64,000 nucleotides of DNA from IMG/VR virus record IMGVR_UViG_3300023178_000009, positions 99,707 through 163,706 of that record; one strand, given 5' to 3'. Position 1 is the first letter of the stretch, and the number at the start of each line of letters is the position of its first letter. Below are positions 7,314 through 15,712 of the stretch, piece by piece. Made by a program: the position numbers and the translations under genes. The stretch comes from a virus. The notes beneath the pieces were generated by a model. The model was not told the DNA's origin. It did not search any database and saw only the letters and a list, made by a program, of their open reading frames with translations.

Positions 7314-8651
7314 ATGGCACTTGCAAAGCTTACACCAGCTGAACTTAAAAAGAAAAATAGCAATACAGGCGAGCAGCGTATCGATATTCTTGAACGCGCT
7401 ATAAAAGAAGGTATTGTATTACCACTGGTTGATGGTAGTGAACTCAAGCTTGATAAATCTAAAGAAAATTTAGCAGGCATAGAACAGTTTCGAAAAGAAG
7501 AAAAAGCTTTTGAACTGACTGCAGGTTCGCGAACTATTAAATCGTCAGATATCGCTAAAAGTGCGCTTTTCGGTGGAGGCGGCGGTGGTGCCGGCGGTGG
7601 TACTCTTCAAACTGCAGTTGTAGAATCGATGCAATGTGTATATTGTCAGGCTATGCTCGACAATCCTGGCAAAGATATTTCATTTTTTACACCATCTGTT
7701 TTGAAAAAAGCATATGCAAAATGTGAAGTTGGTAGTACGTCATTTGATGAAATACGAGATGCTGATTCTCTTTGGCACAACTCAGCATTTAAATCAAGCG
7801 AAATATTGATATCAAAAGGATATATTAATAAGAGACATGTGTTTCATCGCGATTCAAATGTAATGAAAAAAATATATTCTATGAAGAAAGAAGCATTTAA
7901 AAATTCAGGAATGGAAATCATGACTGATGATAAATGGAATCCTGGCGATATATGGGCCGTTGAAAAGAATTTTGATGTATCGAAGATGAGCACTCGTACG
8001 ATTCAAGAATATAATCAAGATATTGCTGCAGCATTTAAAAACAAAAACTGTGTTGGTATTTCTCTGAAGCAGGTAAAGAAAGTTGCTAAGTTATCAGTTC
8101 TCAATGAAGGTAATGCACGACCATCAAAATTAAAATTTGTTGAAGCTAAGACTCAAGGTCAGAATAGAAATAATACATTCTATTCTTCAAAAGGTGGTCA
8201 AATCATTTATTCTGATGGAAAGATGGAAGTTAGACCAAATTCAGGCTTGGCTATTATTAAAGCCGAGATTCTTGGAAAGACTGCACGAGGTGGTGGTGCA
8301 AGCTGGGGACCAATTACAGAATTTATCAATGATGTAACAGGCATAACTTTACCAAATAATTCTGCCATCGTAAATATGGCCAAAAATATAAAGAAGGGCA
8401 ATAAACAAGATCTTCAAAAATTTTGGAATATGGCTAAGATGGTAAATAATCAGATTAAAGAAAAAGAATTTAAAGCTGAAGTACCAAAGCAAGAAATTGA
8501 ATGGATACATGGAAAATTAGGAGTATGCACTTTATTAAGTATACTTGTGAAAAATAAAGGTACCAAAGCAAACAAGATTGTCAACTCTATACATAATTAT
8601 GCAGGTAGTCAATCTAAGTTGTCGAGTGTGTATATAAAGGTTTATGAATAA
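7314..8651 (+). CDS. Unknown 445 aa phage protein, possible nuclease fold
   Basis: Strong ribosome site (AAAGGAG, 7 nt). Three parts are visible: a charged N-terminal region (1-80), a glycine-only linker (GGGGGGAGGG, about 83-92), and a C-terminal body. The body contains ESMQCVYCQAM and W-N-P-G-D-I-W-A-V, followed about 40 residues later by G-I-S-L-K. A D-x-W strand followed by a strand ending x-L-K resembles the PD-(D/E)xK nuclease core with an altered acidic residue; this is inference from pattern only. I do not recognise the family. Behind a late-type box, so it may be a virion or packaged protein. Coupled by TAATG to iscU. Confidence 0.6.
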   Translation: MALAKLTPAELKKKNSNTGEQRIDILERAIKEGIVLPLVDGSELKLDKSKENLAGIEQFRKEEKAFELTAGSRTIKSSDIAKSALFGGGGGGAGGGTLQTAVVESMQCVYCQAMLDNPGKDISFFTPSVLKKAYAKCEVGSTSFDEIRDADSLWHNSAFKSSEILISKGYINKRHVFHRDSNVMKKIYSMKKEAFKNSGMEIMTDDKWNPGDIWAVEKNFDVSKMSTRTIQEYNQDIAAAFKNKNCVGISLKQVKKVAKLSVLNEGNARPSKLKFVEAKTQGQNRNNTFYSSKGGQIIYSDGKMEVRPNSGLAIIKAEILGKTARGGGASWGPITEFINDVTGITLPNNSAIVNMAKNIKKGNKQDLQKFWNMAKMVNNQIKEKEFKAEVPKQEIEWIHGKLGVCTLLSILVKNKGTKANKIVNSIHNYAGSQSKLSSVYIKVYE

Positions 8652-9037
8652 TGGCGTATAGTGAACAAGTAATGGATCACTACGAGAATCCACGAAATGT
8701 AGGAAAGCTCGATAAAGATGCACCTGACATTGGCACTGGTATGGTTGGTGCACCTGCATGCGGCGATGTTATGCAACTACAAATACAGGTAAATGACGAT
8801 GGAATTATCGAAGATGCTAGGTTTAAAACCTACGGATGCGGAAGTGCTATCGCTTCTTCCTCCCTCCTTACCGAATGGGTTAAAGGTAAGAGTCTTGATG
8901 AAGCTGGGAATATTAGAAACACCGATATTGCAGAAGAGCTCGCACTTCCACCAGTCAAAATCCACTGTAGTGTGCTTGCAGAAGATGCGATCAAAGCTGC
9001 GATAAAAGATTACAAGGAAAAAAATGAAAAAGTTTAA
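8651..9037 (+). CDS. iscU: Fe-S cluster scaffold protein IscU (128 aa)
   Basis: Scaffold on which [2Fe-2S] clusters are assembled from IscS sulfur and passed to target proteins with help of HscA/HscB. All key residues are present: Cys37 and Asp39 (GAPACGDVM), Cys63 (TYGCGSAIASSS), Cys106 (KIHCSVLAEDA). The HscA chaperone recognition motif LPPVK sits at 99-103. Length 128 equals E. coli IscU, and from memory the two are alike at roughly four of five positions, far closer than normal phage-host homologues. TAATG-coupled to the preceding gene; 14 nt overlap with the next. Recently acquired host gene, probably boosting Fe-S supply during infection (inference). Confidence 0.95.
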   Translation: MAYSEQVMDHYENPRNVGKLDKDAPDIGTGMVGAPACGDVMQLQIQVNDDGIIEDARFKTYGCGSAIASSSLLTEWVKGKSLDEAGNIRNTDIAEELALPPVKIHCSVLAEDAIKAAIKDYKEKNEKV

Positions 9038-10253
9038 TCAATTTATTATTGAAGCTAAGAATACCCACATGGAACACGTGGAAGATATGATGTTTAACGA
9101 GGGTGTGAATGGAACACGTAAAGCAATTATTTTTCTACGTTCTCTGCGAGATATGTTGGCGGGTCATACGAACAAAAATATTTCAAGGACTGTCAAATGG
9201 GACGGTGCTCCGGCTGTATTTGTGGGTGTCGATCCTTCAGATGGTAAGTTTTTTGTGGCTAAGAAAGGAGTGTTCAATAAGAATCCAAAAGTTTACAAGA
9301 CTCCCGCTGACGTTAAAGCTGATACTTCCGGAGATTTACAAGACAAGCTATTACAATCACTCGCAGAATTCTCAAAACTAGGTGTCAAATCAGGAGTATA
9401 TCAAGGCGACTTGATGTTTACAAAAGGTGATGTGAAGAAGGAAAAAATAGATGATCAAGTATATTACACTTTTCAGCCTAACACTATTGTGTATGCTATT
9501 CCCGTTAACACTCCACTCGGAAGACAAATTGCCAAAGCCAATATTGGAGTCGTTTGGCATACCACCTACACAGGTACTTCCTTTGAGACTATGTCGGCCT
9601 CTTTTGGTAAGGACATCGCCTCCAAATTTAATTCCTCTGCCAGTATCTGGCAAACTGACGCCACCTATCGCGACGAATCCGGGCGAGCTGTGTTCAGCGC
9701 GGCAGAAACAAAAGCTGTTACTGACGAATTGTCAAAGGCAGGAGTCTTGTTCAAGTCAGTTCCTGCTGGTTTGTTAAATGGTATCGCTAATAATGAAGAA
9801 CTTAAACTTCGTGTGAAGACGTTTAATAATACATTTGTACGTCAAGGTCAGCGCGCTAATCCTAAAACTCATGCCAAAAAATTGATTGATTATATTACTA
9901 ACTATTATGGTAAAGAAATGGATAAGCGATCATCTGATAAAGGTAAATCTGCAGTAAAAGCAAAGCAATCAGATGTTCTCAAAATCTTTACTCAATATAA
10001 AGCAAAAGACTTCGAGAATATGTTTAGACTAATGGTCATGCTTGCCGATATCAAACAGATGATTATCGATAAGATGAATCAGGCTGGCAGCATGAGCACA
10101 TTCCTTCGAACAAAGAACGGATTTAAAGTGACTGCACCTGAAGGATTTGTTGCTATCGATCACTTGAGTAATGATGCTGTGAAGATTGTGGATCGTATGG
10201 AATTTTCCAGAGCCAATTTCTCGCCGGAGGTAATCAAAGGCTGGGAAAAATAG
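9024..10253 (+). CDS. Ligase-like nucleotidyltransferase with capsid-targeting-like N-terminus (409 aa)
   Basis: N-terminus MKKFNQFIIEA closely matches the T4 capsid targeting sequence (MKTYQEFIAEA in IPIII), with I-x-E/A fitting the gp21 protease site. After it, K58-W-D-G61 is a K-x-D-G nucleotidyltransferase motif I. VAKKG (78-82), YQGDLMF (126-132, motif III-like) and VVWHTTYTG (176-184) continue a DNA/RNA-ligase-like core. I recall the family as DUF6267, found in T4-like phages. Inference: a packaged enzyme, trimmed in the prohead and delivered with the DNA, that adenylylates or ligates nucleic acid. C-terminal 200 residues are helical, without a known domain. TAGTG-coupled to the next gene. 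Confidence 0.7.
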   Translation: MKKFNQFIIEAKNTHMEHVEDMMFNEGVNGTRKAIIFLRSLRDMLAGHTNKNISRTVKWDGAPAVFVGVDPSDGKFFVAKKGVFNKNPKVYKTPADVKADTSGDLQDKLLQSLAEFSKLGVKSGVYQGDLMFTKGDVKKEKIDDQVYYTFQPNTIVYAIPVNTPLGRQIAKANIGVVWHTTYTGTSFETMSASFGKDIASKFNSSASIWQTDATYRDESGRAVFSAAETKAVTDELSKAGVLFKSVPAGLLNGIANNEELKLRVKTFNNTFVRQGQRANPKTHAKKLIDYITNYYGKEMDKRSSDKGKSAVKAKQSDVLKIFTQYKAKDFENMFRLMVMLADIKQMIIDKMNQAGSMSTFLRTKNGFKVTAPEGFVAIDHLSNDAVKIVDRMEFSRANFSPEVIKGWEK

Positions 10254-10939
10254 TGGATTATACCGTATTTGGTTTACAAAGAAGTGGCACTAATTTTTTA
10301 GAAACTCTTATTAAAAAATCTTTTAAAGACACAAATCTTTTATTGGCGTATGAGCATAATGGTGTTTGGAAACATGCTTTCGATATTCAACACGATATCA
10401 AAACACAAAAAGCCAGAGTTAAATATAACGACGATGGTAAAGTAGTTCATTTTAGAAGTAATGGTTCATATGTAGTAGAAACATATGACTATTGGATAAA
10501 TCGTTTAAGATCTATCAATGCAATTCTAATTACTAAACATCCATTTACTTGGATAGAAAGTGTACAGAAAAAAAATGTTGACATGAGAAGATTTAAAAAA
10601 TATAATGCTTCTCATAAATCAGAAATGTTTGCAGAAATATATCATGATCATGCATTGTTTTGGAAAGAACAAATGCGTTATCAAAACATATTACATATAA
10701 AATATGAAGATTTATTAGTATCAAGAGAATTGTGGTTAAATAAAATTAGCGAACATTTTAATGATGAATGTACACCATTTACCGGTGAGCTGACTAAAAT
10801 AAGTATGTCACCATCTTTTTCTGCAGATGATGTAAATAGATATAGAAACATAGAAACAAAATTATCTACTGAAGAAAAAAATAATGTTTTAGGCATTATA
10901 GGTGAAGACATAATGAAGATGTACAGATATGAGAATTAG
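10253..10939 (+). CDS. Sulfotransferase-like protein (228 aa)
   Basis: GTG start overlapping the previous TAG. The PAPS-binding loop is visible as GLQRSGTNFL (7-16) with R, S, G, T in the expected order. Second motif TKHPFTWIESV (about 92-102) matches the R/K-x-P sulfotransferase segment, and LHIKYEDLL matches the xxYExL strand typical of the fold. It likely transfers sulfate from PAPS to a surface glycan or protein, perhaps with the following glycosyltransferase. Distinctly AT-rich compared with genes on both sides, a sign of insertion as an accessory cassette. Confidence 0.75.
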   Translation: MDYTVFGLQRSGTNFLETLIKKSFKDTNLLLAYEHNGVWKHAFDIQHDIKTQKARVKYNDDGKVVHFRSNGSYVVETYDYWINRLRSINAILITKHPFTWIESVQKKNVDMRRFKKYNASHKSEMFAEIYHDHALFWKEQMRYQNILHIKYEDLLVSRELWLNKISEHFNDECTPFTGELTKISMSPSFSADDVNRYRNIETKLSTEEKNNVLGIIGEDIMKMYRYEN

Positions 10940-11636
10940 TAAGACATTTATCGTTCGACACGACAGTAAAATATCTAAAGAATATAGTGCATTTACTGCA
11001 AAAACTGTCGGTGAAGTTCAAATGAAATATGAATATTTAGATTGGGAATCTGATCCACAGAAAGCTTGGAATAGAATAGATCTAGATATAGAAAAGAAAT
11101 TTGATTATTTGCCTCATTACGAAAAATATCATATGGTAGAAGATGGGGCTGAATGCATTACACTTGCTCATATACATTTATGGGAATATGCTGCTAAACA
11201 TAATGAATGCATTGCAATTATGGAACATGATTTTTGTGTAAATCGAAGATATGATACCGTTGATATTCCTGTAGGTTTTTTTGTAGGTATGGGATACAAA
11301 CTCCGTGAACCGTGGAGAATGAATCTGAGATCTATTAATGGTCAACATTCTACACAATTAGTATTAGTAAAAACTATTCATGGCGCGCATGGTTATGCTA
11401 TTCATCCTGAGACTGCCAAAATATTATTAGAAGAAATAAAAGAAAAAGGTGTTAAAGGATATATAGATTGCTATTGGATGCAAAATACTTTCGGCGGCAC
11501 ACAAGTAAAAACATGCATGATGGATCCTATAGTTGGTGTCGGATATATTAGAGAATCAACAATATGGCACACGGCATCTGCTACAAATGGACCTATGACG
11601 CGTGGGTTTCAAGAAATTATAAATATACAATATTAA
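10929..11636 (+). CDS. Glycosyltransferase family 25-like protein (235 aa)
   Basis: Features of LPS/GT25 transferases: an early beta strand ISKTFIVRHDS, a sequence CITLAHIHLWEYA equivalent to the conserved SH-x-x-x-W helix, the acidic metal motif IMEHDF (97-102; E-H-D instead of E-D-D), and GAHGYAIHPETAK matching the GAxAYxxSP segment. ATG overlaps the sulfotransferase end by 11 nt, and both are AT-rich, so they probably arrived together. Target may be host LPS or a virion glycan; not determinable here. Confidence 0.7.
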   Translation: MRISKTFIVRHDSKISKEYSAFTAKTVGEVQMKYEYLDWESDPQKAWNRIDLDIEKKFDYLPHYEKYHMVEDGAECITLAHIHLWEYAAKHNECIAIMEHDFCVNRRYDTVDIPVGFFVGMGYKLREPWRMNLRSINGQHSTQLVLVKTIHGAHGYAIHPETAKILLEEIKEKGVKGYIDCYWMQNTFGGTQVKTCMMDPIVGVGYIRESTIWHTASATNGPMTRGFQEIINIQY

Positions 11637-11670
11637 TTTAACAACAAGAGTTAGGCTAAGGCAATCCTCT

Positions 11671-13053
11671 ATGAAAAAAATTGTACTGGCGTTCGGTCGG
11701 ATGAATCCGCCTACCGTTGGCCATCAAAAACTTGTTAACAAGATCCAATCAGTTGCTCGTAAAGAGCGAGCGACTCCTGCCCTATATTTGTCACACTCGC
11801 AAGACAAGAAAAAGAATCCACTTTCGTATGACGATAAAGTTCGATTTTCTACAAAAGCATTTGGTAAAATTGTCAAGCGAACAACTGCACGCACAATCAT
11901 TGAAGTATTAAAAGAACTCGATAATCAATACGACGAAGTCATCGTCATTGGTGGTTCTGATCGTGTAGGTGAATTCGAGACTCTACTTAAAAAATATAAT
12001 GGCAAAGATTATGCTTACGAAAAACTAGATGTACAGTCTGCTGGTGATCGCGATCCAGATGCTGACGATGTATCAGGCATGAGTGCATCTAAATTGCGTG
12101 GGCTTGCTCAGTCAGGTAAGTTTGAAGAATTTAAGAAAGGACTCCCAGCAAAATTGCAACGGGGCAAAGAGGCAAAAGAAATGTATGATAAAATTAGAGA
12201 GGCCGCTGGGATTACAGAAGATCTCACGCTCGATGAAGCTCTTAATCTTCAACAACGATTAAAGCGTAAGGCTATGATGAAGCGTATTAAGTCTAAGATT
12301 AAGTTAGGTAGACGCAGAGCAAAGTATAAGATTGCTGCTCCTGATAAACTTCAACGCCGATCACAAAAGAAAGCACGTGAACTTATTCGAGCTCGAGTCG
12401 CAGGACAACAAGGCAAAAACTATAAGAGTTTACCTCTGGCCGGCCGGATGCAAGTTGACAAAAAATTAGAAAAGAAAAAGGCGCTAATCGGTCGTTTAGC
12501 TAAGCGTATGCTGCCAAAAGTTAAAAAGGCAGAAATGGAGCGAGTAAAGAAAGCTCGATCGAATCGAAATGAATCATATGAGATGCTCTCAGTGATTGAG
12601 TCTGTATATGAAGTTATACAGAACGAAAATATTACGATGAAAGTAGAACAGAATCTCGCAAAGAAAAGTGTAAAGTATGGCGTAGATTTAACTGAGTTAA
12701 AAGAAAAATATTTAACATATCGTCAATGGGGCAGTGAGCAAGAAACATTCCAAGCGATCAACTCTGAGCTTGCGAATATTATTGAAGATGACAAGCCTAA
12801 TAAAAGAGGTGATGACGCTAAAGGACATAAGCGACCAACCGAAGATGGTGCTGGTTTGACTCGAAAAGGTGCGAAGGCAGCTGGTGTTAAGACCGCAGTG
12901 ACAACACCACCAAGTAAATTAGATCCTAATGGAAAAGCGGCCAAGCGACGTAAGTCATTTTGCGCTCGTATGAGCGGAATGAAAGGACCAATGAAAGATG
13001 AAAAAGGCCGGCCGACTCGTAAGGCTATGTCTCTGAGAAGGTGGAATTGCTAA
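11671..13053 (+). CDS. NMN adenylyltransferase-like domain fused to basic C-terminal domain (460 aa)
   Basis: N-terminal 1-175: cytidylyltransferase-like nucleotidyltransferase with GRMNPPTVGH (9-18, the T/H-x-G-H site), VIGGSDRVGEF and GMSASKLR (ISxTxxR equivalent), as in NadM/NMNAT enzymes that make NAD from NMN and ATP. Middle 190-305 is extremely rich in Lys/Arg. C-terminus carries GLTRKGAK...AKRRKSFCARMSGMKGPM...RRWNC, the signature of a phage domain I recall as DUF6321. Such long basic tails suit DNA binding and packaging in the head. Possible roles: NAD salvage, or a head-packaged effector. ATG 11671 follows a leader without a strong promoter. Confidence 0.75.
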   Translation: MKKIVLAFGRMNPPTVGHQKLVNKIQSVARKERATPALYLSHSQDKKKNPLSYDDKVRFSTKAFGKIVKRTTARTIIEVLKELDNQYDEVIVIGGSDRVGEFETLLKKYNGKDYAYEKLDVQSAGDRDPDADDVSGMSASKLRGLAQSGKFEEFKKGLPAKLQRGKEAKEMYDKIREAAGITEDLTLDEALNLQQRLKRKAMMKRIKSKIKLGRRRAKYKIAAPDKLQRRSQKKARELIRARVAGQQGKNYKSLPLAGRMQVDKKLEKKKALIGRLAKRMLPKVKKAEMERVKKARSNRNESYEMLSVIESVYEVIQNENITMKVEQNLAKKSVKYGVDLTELKEKYLTYRQWGSEQETFQAINSELANIIEDDKPNKRGDDAKGHKRPTEDGAGLTRKGAKAAGVKTAVTTPPSKLDPNGKAAKRRKSFCARMSGMKGPMKDEKGRPTRKAMSLRRWNC

Positions 13054-13880
13054 TGAAAGGTTTTAAAGAATTCATAGAAAGTACGGCTAGTCAAGACCAA
13101 GCTAAACAACGTATTAGTCGAGAAAAAAAACAAGATAAAATTAAGCATGATCGCATGATGGATCGTGCACGTATACGTGATACTAAAGCAATCAATCGTG
13201 CATCAAAACCTACTAATGAAGCAAAACAAGATCCGGATATCAAGGATCGCGAAGGTACACAGCCTGCCGCATACCATAAGGGTTTGAAAAAATCGACTAA
13301 AGCAAAACGAGATGCACACTTTAAGAAGCACGGTAAAAAAGCAGACAATGATGCATCGGCATATAAAGATGCACCGGGCGATAAGTCAGCCCGTCAGAAA
13401 GAAATGCCAAAATCTAAATATACTAAATACGTAGATAAGATGATGGATGAAGAGGTTGAATTTCATGTACGTCTAGATCATCTTGATGGAGATAAGAGGC
13501 AAAAGAAAGCTGGTGATGTTATGCGAAAACATGAAAAAGCCGGTCATATTAAATATGGTGGTTCTACTGATAAGGGTGTAATATTTACTGCAAAAAGTCG
13601 ACAACATGCTGACCGTTTACATCGCGAATTAAAGCCACATGCAACCGGTGTAGATATGAATGAAGAAATAGTTGCAGAAGAAGGTGGATTTGCTAAAAAG
13701 GCCGAGAAGTCAGGTATTTCAGCTTCTACACTTCGTAAAGTTTACAATAGAGGCGTCGCTGCATGGAAAACTGGTCATAGGCCAGGCACTACTCCACAAC
13801 AATGGGGTCATGCGCGTGTTAATGCGTTTATTGCAAAGAAAAAGAAAGGTGGTTTAAACCACGATAAAGATTTAACATGA
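13053..13880 (+). CDS. Basic head-packaged protein candidate (275 aa)
   Basis: ATG 13053 overlaps the previous TAA (TAATG); an in-frame GTG at 13041 is rejected. N-terminus MKGFKEFIES resembles the T4 capsid targeting sequence. The body is very rich in Lys/Arg/Asp (DRMMDRARIRDTKAINRASK). A C-terminal module runs SGISASTLRKVYNRGVAAW...HRPGTTPQQWGHARVNAF, a phage-specific domain (DUF5824/DUF5872 type, from memory) found in packaged or structural proteins. No enzyme motif. Inference: internal virion protein. Confidence 0.65.
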   Translation: MKGFKEFIESTASQDQAKQRISREKKQDKIKHDRMMDRARIRDTKAINRASKPTNEAKQDPDIKDREGTQPAAYHKGLKKSTKAKRDAHFKKHGKKADNDASAYKDAPGDKSARQKEMPKSKYTKYVDKMMDEEVEFHVRLDHLDGDKRQKKAGDVMRKHEKAGHIKYGGSTDKGVIFTAKSRQHADRLHRELKPHATGVDMNEEIVAEEGGFAKKAEKSGISASTLRKVYNRGVAAWKTGHRPGTTPQQWGHARVNAFIAKKKKGGLNHDKDLT

Positions 13881-13890
13881 GGACTATATA

Positions 13891-14175
13891 ATGGCTAGTA
13901 TCGAAGACACTAAAAAGATGGCAAATTTAAACAGCGCAGTGATGGATGTAATGAAGCAAAATCAAGATCTGTATCGACAAGATCTTGAAGCTCAATTCGC
14001 AAAATATATGATTGCGCCCGAAGCCGAAGCAGAAACACCAGATCCTGCAGAGGTAGAAGCTGCGTTGGCAGATAGATCAGTCGAAGTACCTGATCCTCTG
14101 ACCGGTGCAGAAGACGTAAATCCGGACGATATTATTCCGGGAGCTAGCGGAGTATCAGATGGCGAAGCCGAATGA
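13891..14175 (+). CDS. Small acidic hypothetical protein (94 aa)
   Basis: Starts MASIEDTKKMANLNSAVMDV; one N-terminal helix (to about 45) then a low-complexity acidic Ala/Glu/Pro tail (EAEAETPDPAEVEAALADR). Its acidity contrasts with the strongly basic neighbours, so it may be a partner or charge-balancing component. Overlaps the next gene by 17 nt. Confidence 0.6.
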   Translation: MASIEDTKKMANLNSAVMDVMKQNQDLYRQDLEAQFAKYMIAPEAEAETPDPAEVEAALADRSVEVPDPLTGAEDVNPDDIIPGASGVSDGEAE

Positions 14176-15712
14176 TCCAGATGGTCCACTTCATAAGTGG
14201 GGCGAGCCTGAAGGCGTCGCTGACTATATGAAGAAGACACCGGGCCAAAAGAAAAATAAAACCATTAAAGTCGGCGAAGATACTGTGCATGCTGATGATA
14301 CTCATTATGCTCTTGTTAAAAAGAGAAAAGTTATTGCAACTGGTACAAAAGAAGAGATGCTCAATATGCACCAAGAAAAAGGTGGAAGAGTATGGGTATC
14401 AACTAAGGGAGTTGGGGAGATTGTAGAAATGAAATCTTTTAAAGAAGCCAAATATTCTGTTGATGTGGATGGATTGCCACGTTTCTATATGGATGCTGAT
14501 AGTCCTGCAGAAATTAAAAAGAAACTTCGATCTCTACTTCGTAAAGCCTCGTCTATCGATGCAGTAGAACGTTCTAACGATGCAAAAATTAAAACGGATC
14601 TCCGTCAGCGCATAAAGGGTGCAGAAACAGATAAGCGACACGTTGATGAAAAACTTGATCCATCTAAGCATGACGCCGGCGATTATATTAAAGATTTTAA
14701 AGATTCAGATGCACCTCAGTTTAAAGGTAAGTCTGATAAGAAAAAACAAAAAATGGCAATTGCTGCATATCTATCAGCCCGCCGGGAGAAAGGAATGGAC
14801 GAAGAACGAGCATGGCATAAGAAAGATGATGAGCAGAAGTCAAAAAGCAAAGATCATCAGACTCTAAACTATACGACACGTGGCGGCCAAAAGATGAAGA
14901 CTGCAGTACATAAAGATAAAGCATTTGGAGCAGTTGGTCACTTCCGAAAGATGGGTCATACTGATGTTCATTTAGAAGGATATGAAGGCATGTCAAAGGA
15001 TAAAGAGAAACACGATACTGGTGGTTTCCGTATTTCTAATGCTGATGCCAAAGCAGCACGTGATCGTCTTGCCACAAAGCGAAAGCAGAAAGCACAAAAG
15101 TCTGCTTCTCAGAACAAATCCTTTGGTAACGTAAGATCGCGAATGGAAGAAGTCGAGCAGGTTGATGAAGGCGCTAAGCATAAGAAAGTGGCGAAAGATT
15201 TGCAGACATATGCCAAGAAACACGGCGGTATCGATAAAGATGATTTCTTGATGGCTGCACAATTAATAGGCGATGGTAAAATGCGAGATTTTAAAAAATT
15301 CTTGCGCTCTATGGATACAGATCCTCGCGATGGCGTTATTCAAATTCTACGACGAAACGGTTTAAAGGAGAGTTTTATGGATGTCGATGAAGGTATAGTA
15401 AACGCAGTATCAACTGCACGTCGTATGGCTGGTAATATGACTGGTGCCGCAAAGAAAATTGATAAAATGCGACCAAAGAAGAAAGGCGGCGATTTTTCTG
15501 AGAATCCTCGTGTTAAAAAGAAGCTACAAAAATATAATGAGGGTATGGAATCTTGGAAGCAATTCCTTGAGTCATCTTGTGGTGGAGGCCATAAGAAGAG
15601 AGTAAAAGAAGGTGAACTATCGCCTGCTCAAAAGAAGCACATGGATACTGACAAAGATGGCGACATCGATGGAAAGGATCTGGTTTCATTGCGTAACAAA
15701 AAGAAATCATAA
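14159..15712 (+). CDS. Large basic virion/internal protein with EF-hand-like loop (517 aa)
   Basis: Highly charged, Lys/Asp-rich, with short repeated modules (DKKKQKMAIAAYLSARREKG, KRKQKAQKSASQNKS). An in-frame ATG at 14429, 7 nt after a GGGGAG-containing leader, starts MKSFKEAKYSVDVDG, again like a capsid-targeting N-terminus. A second such motif, MESWKQFLESS, lies near residue 462. The extreme C-terminus has D-T-D-K-D-G-D-I-D-G-K-D, a good calcium-binding EF-hand or dockerin-type loop. So it may be a fusion of several head-internal protein units, or produce two proteins from two starts. No catalytic motif. Confidence 0.6.
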   Translation: MAKPNDPDGPLHKWGEPEGVADYMKKTPGQKKNKTIKVGEDTVHADDTHYALVKKRKVIATGTKEEMLNMHQEKGGRVWVSTKGVGEIVEMKSFKEAKYSVDVDGLPRFYMDADSPAEIKKKLRSLLRKASSIDAVERSNDAKIKTDLRQRIKGAETDKRHVDEKLDPSKHDAGDYIKDFKDSDAPQFKGKSDKKKQKMAIAAYLSARREKGMDEERAWHKKDDEQKSKSKDHQTLNYTTRGGQKMKTAVHKDKAFGAVGHFRKMGHTDVHLEGYEGMSKDKEKHDTGGFRISNADAKAARDRLATKRKQKAQKSASQNKSFGNVRSRMEEVEQVDEGAKHKKVAKDLQTYAKKHGGIDKDDFLMAAQLIGDGKMRDFKKFLRSMDTDPRDGVIQILRRNGLKESFMDVDEGIVNAVSTARRMAGNMTGAAKKIDKMRPKKKGGDFSENPRVKKKLQKYNEGMESWKQFLESSCGGGHKKRVKEGELSPAQKKHMDTDKDGDIDGKDLVSLRNKKKS

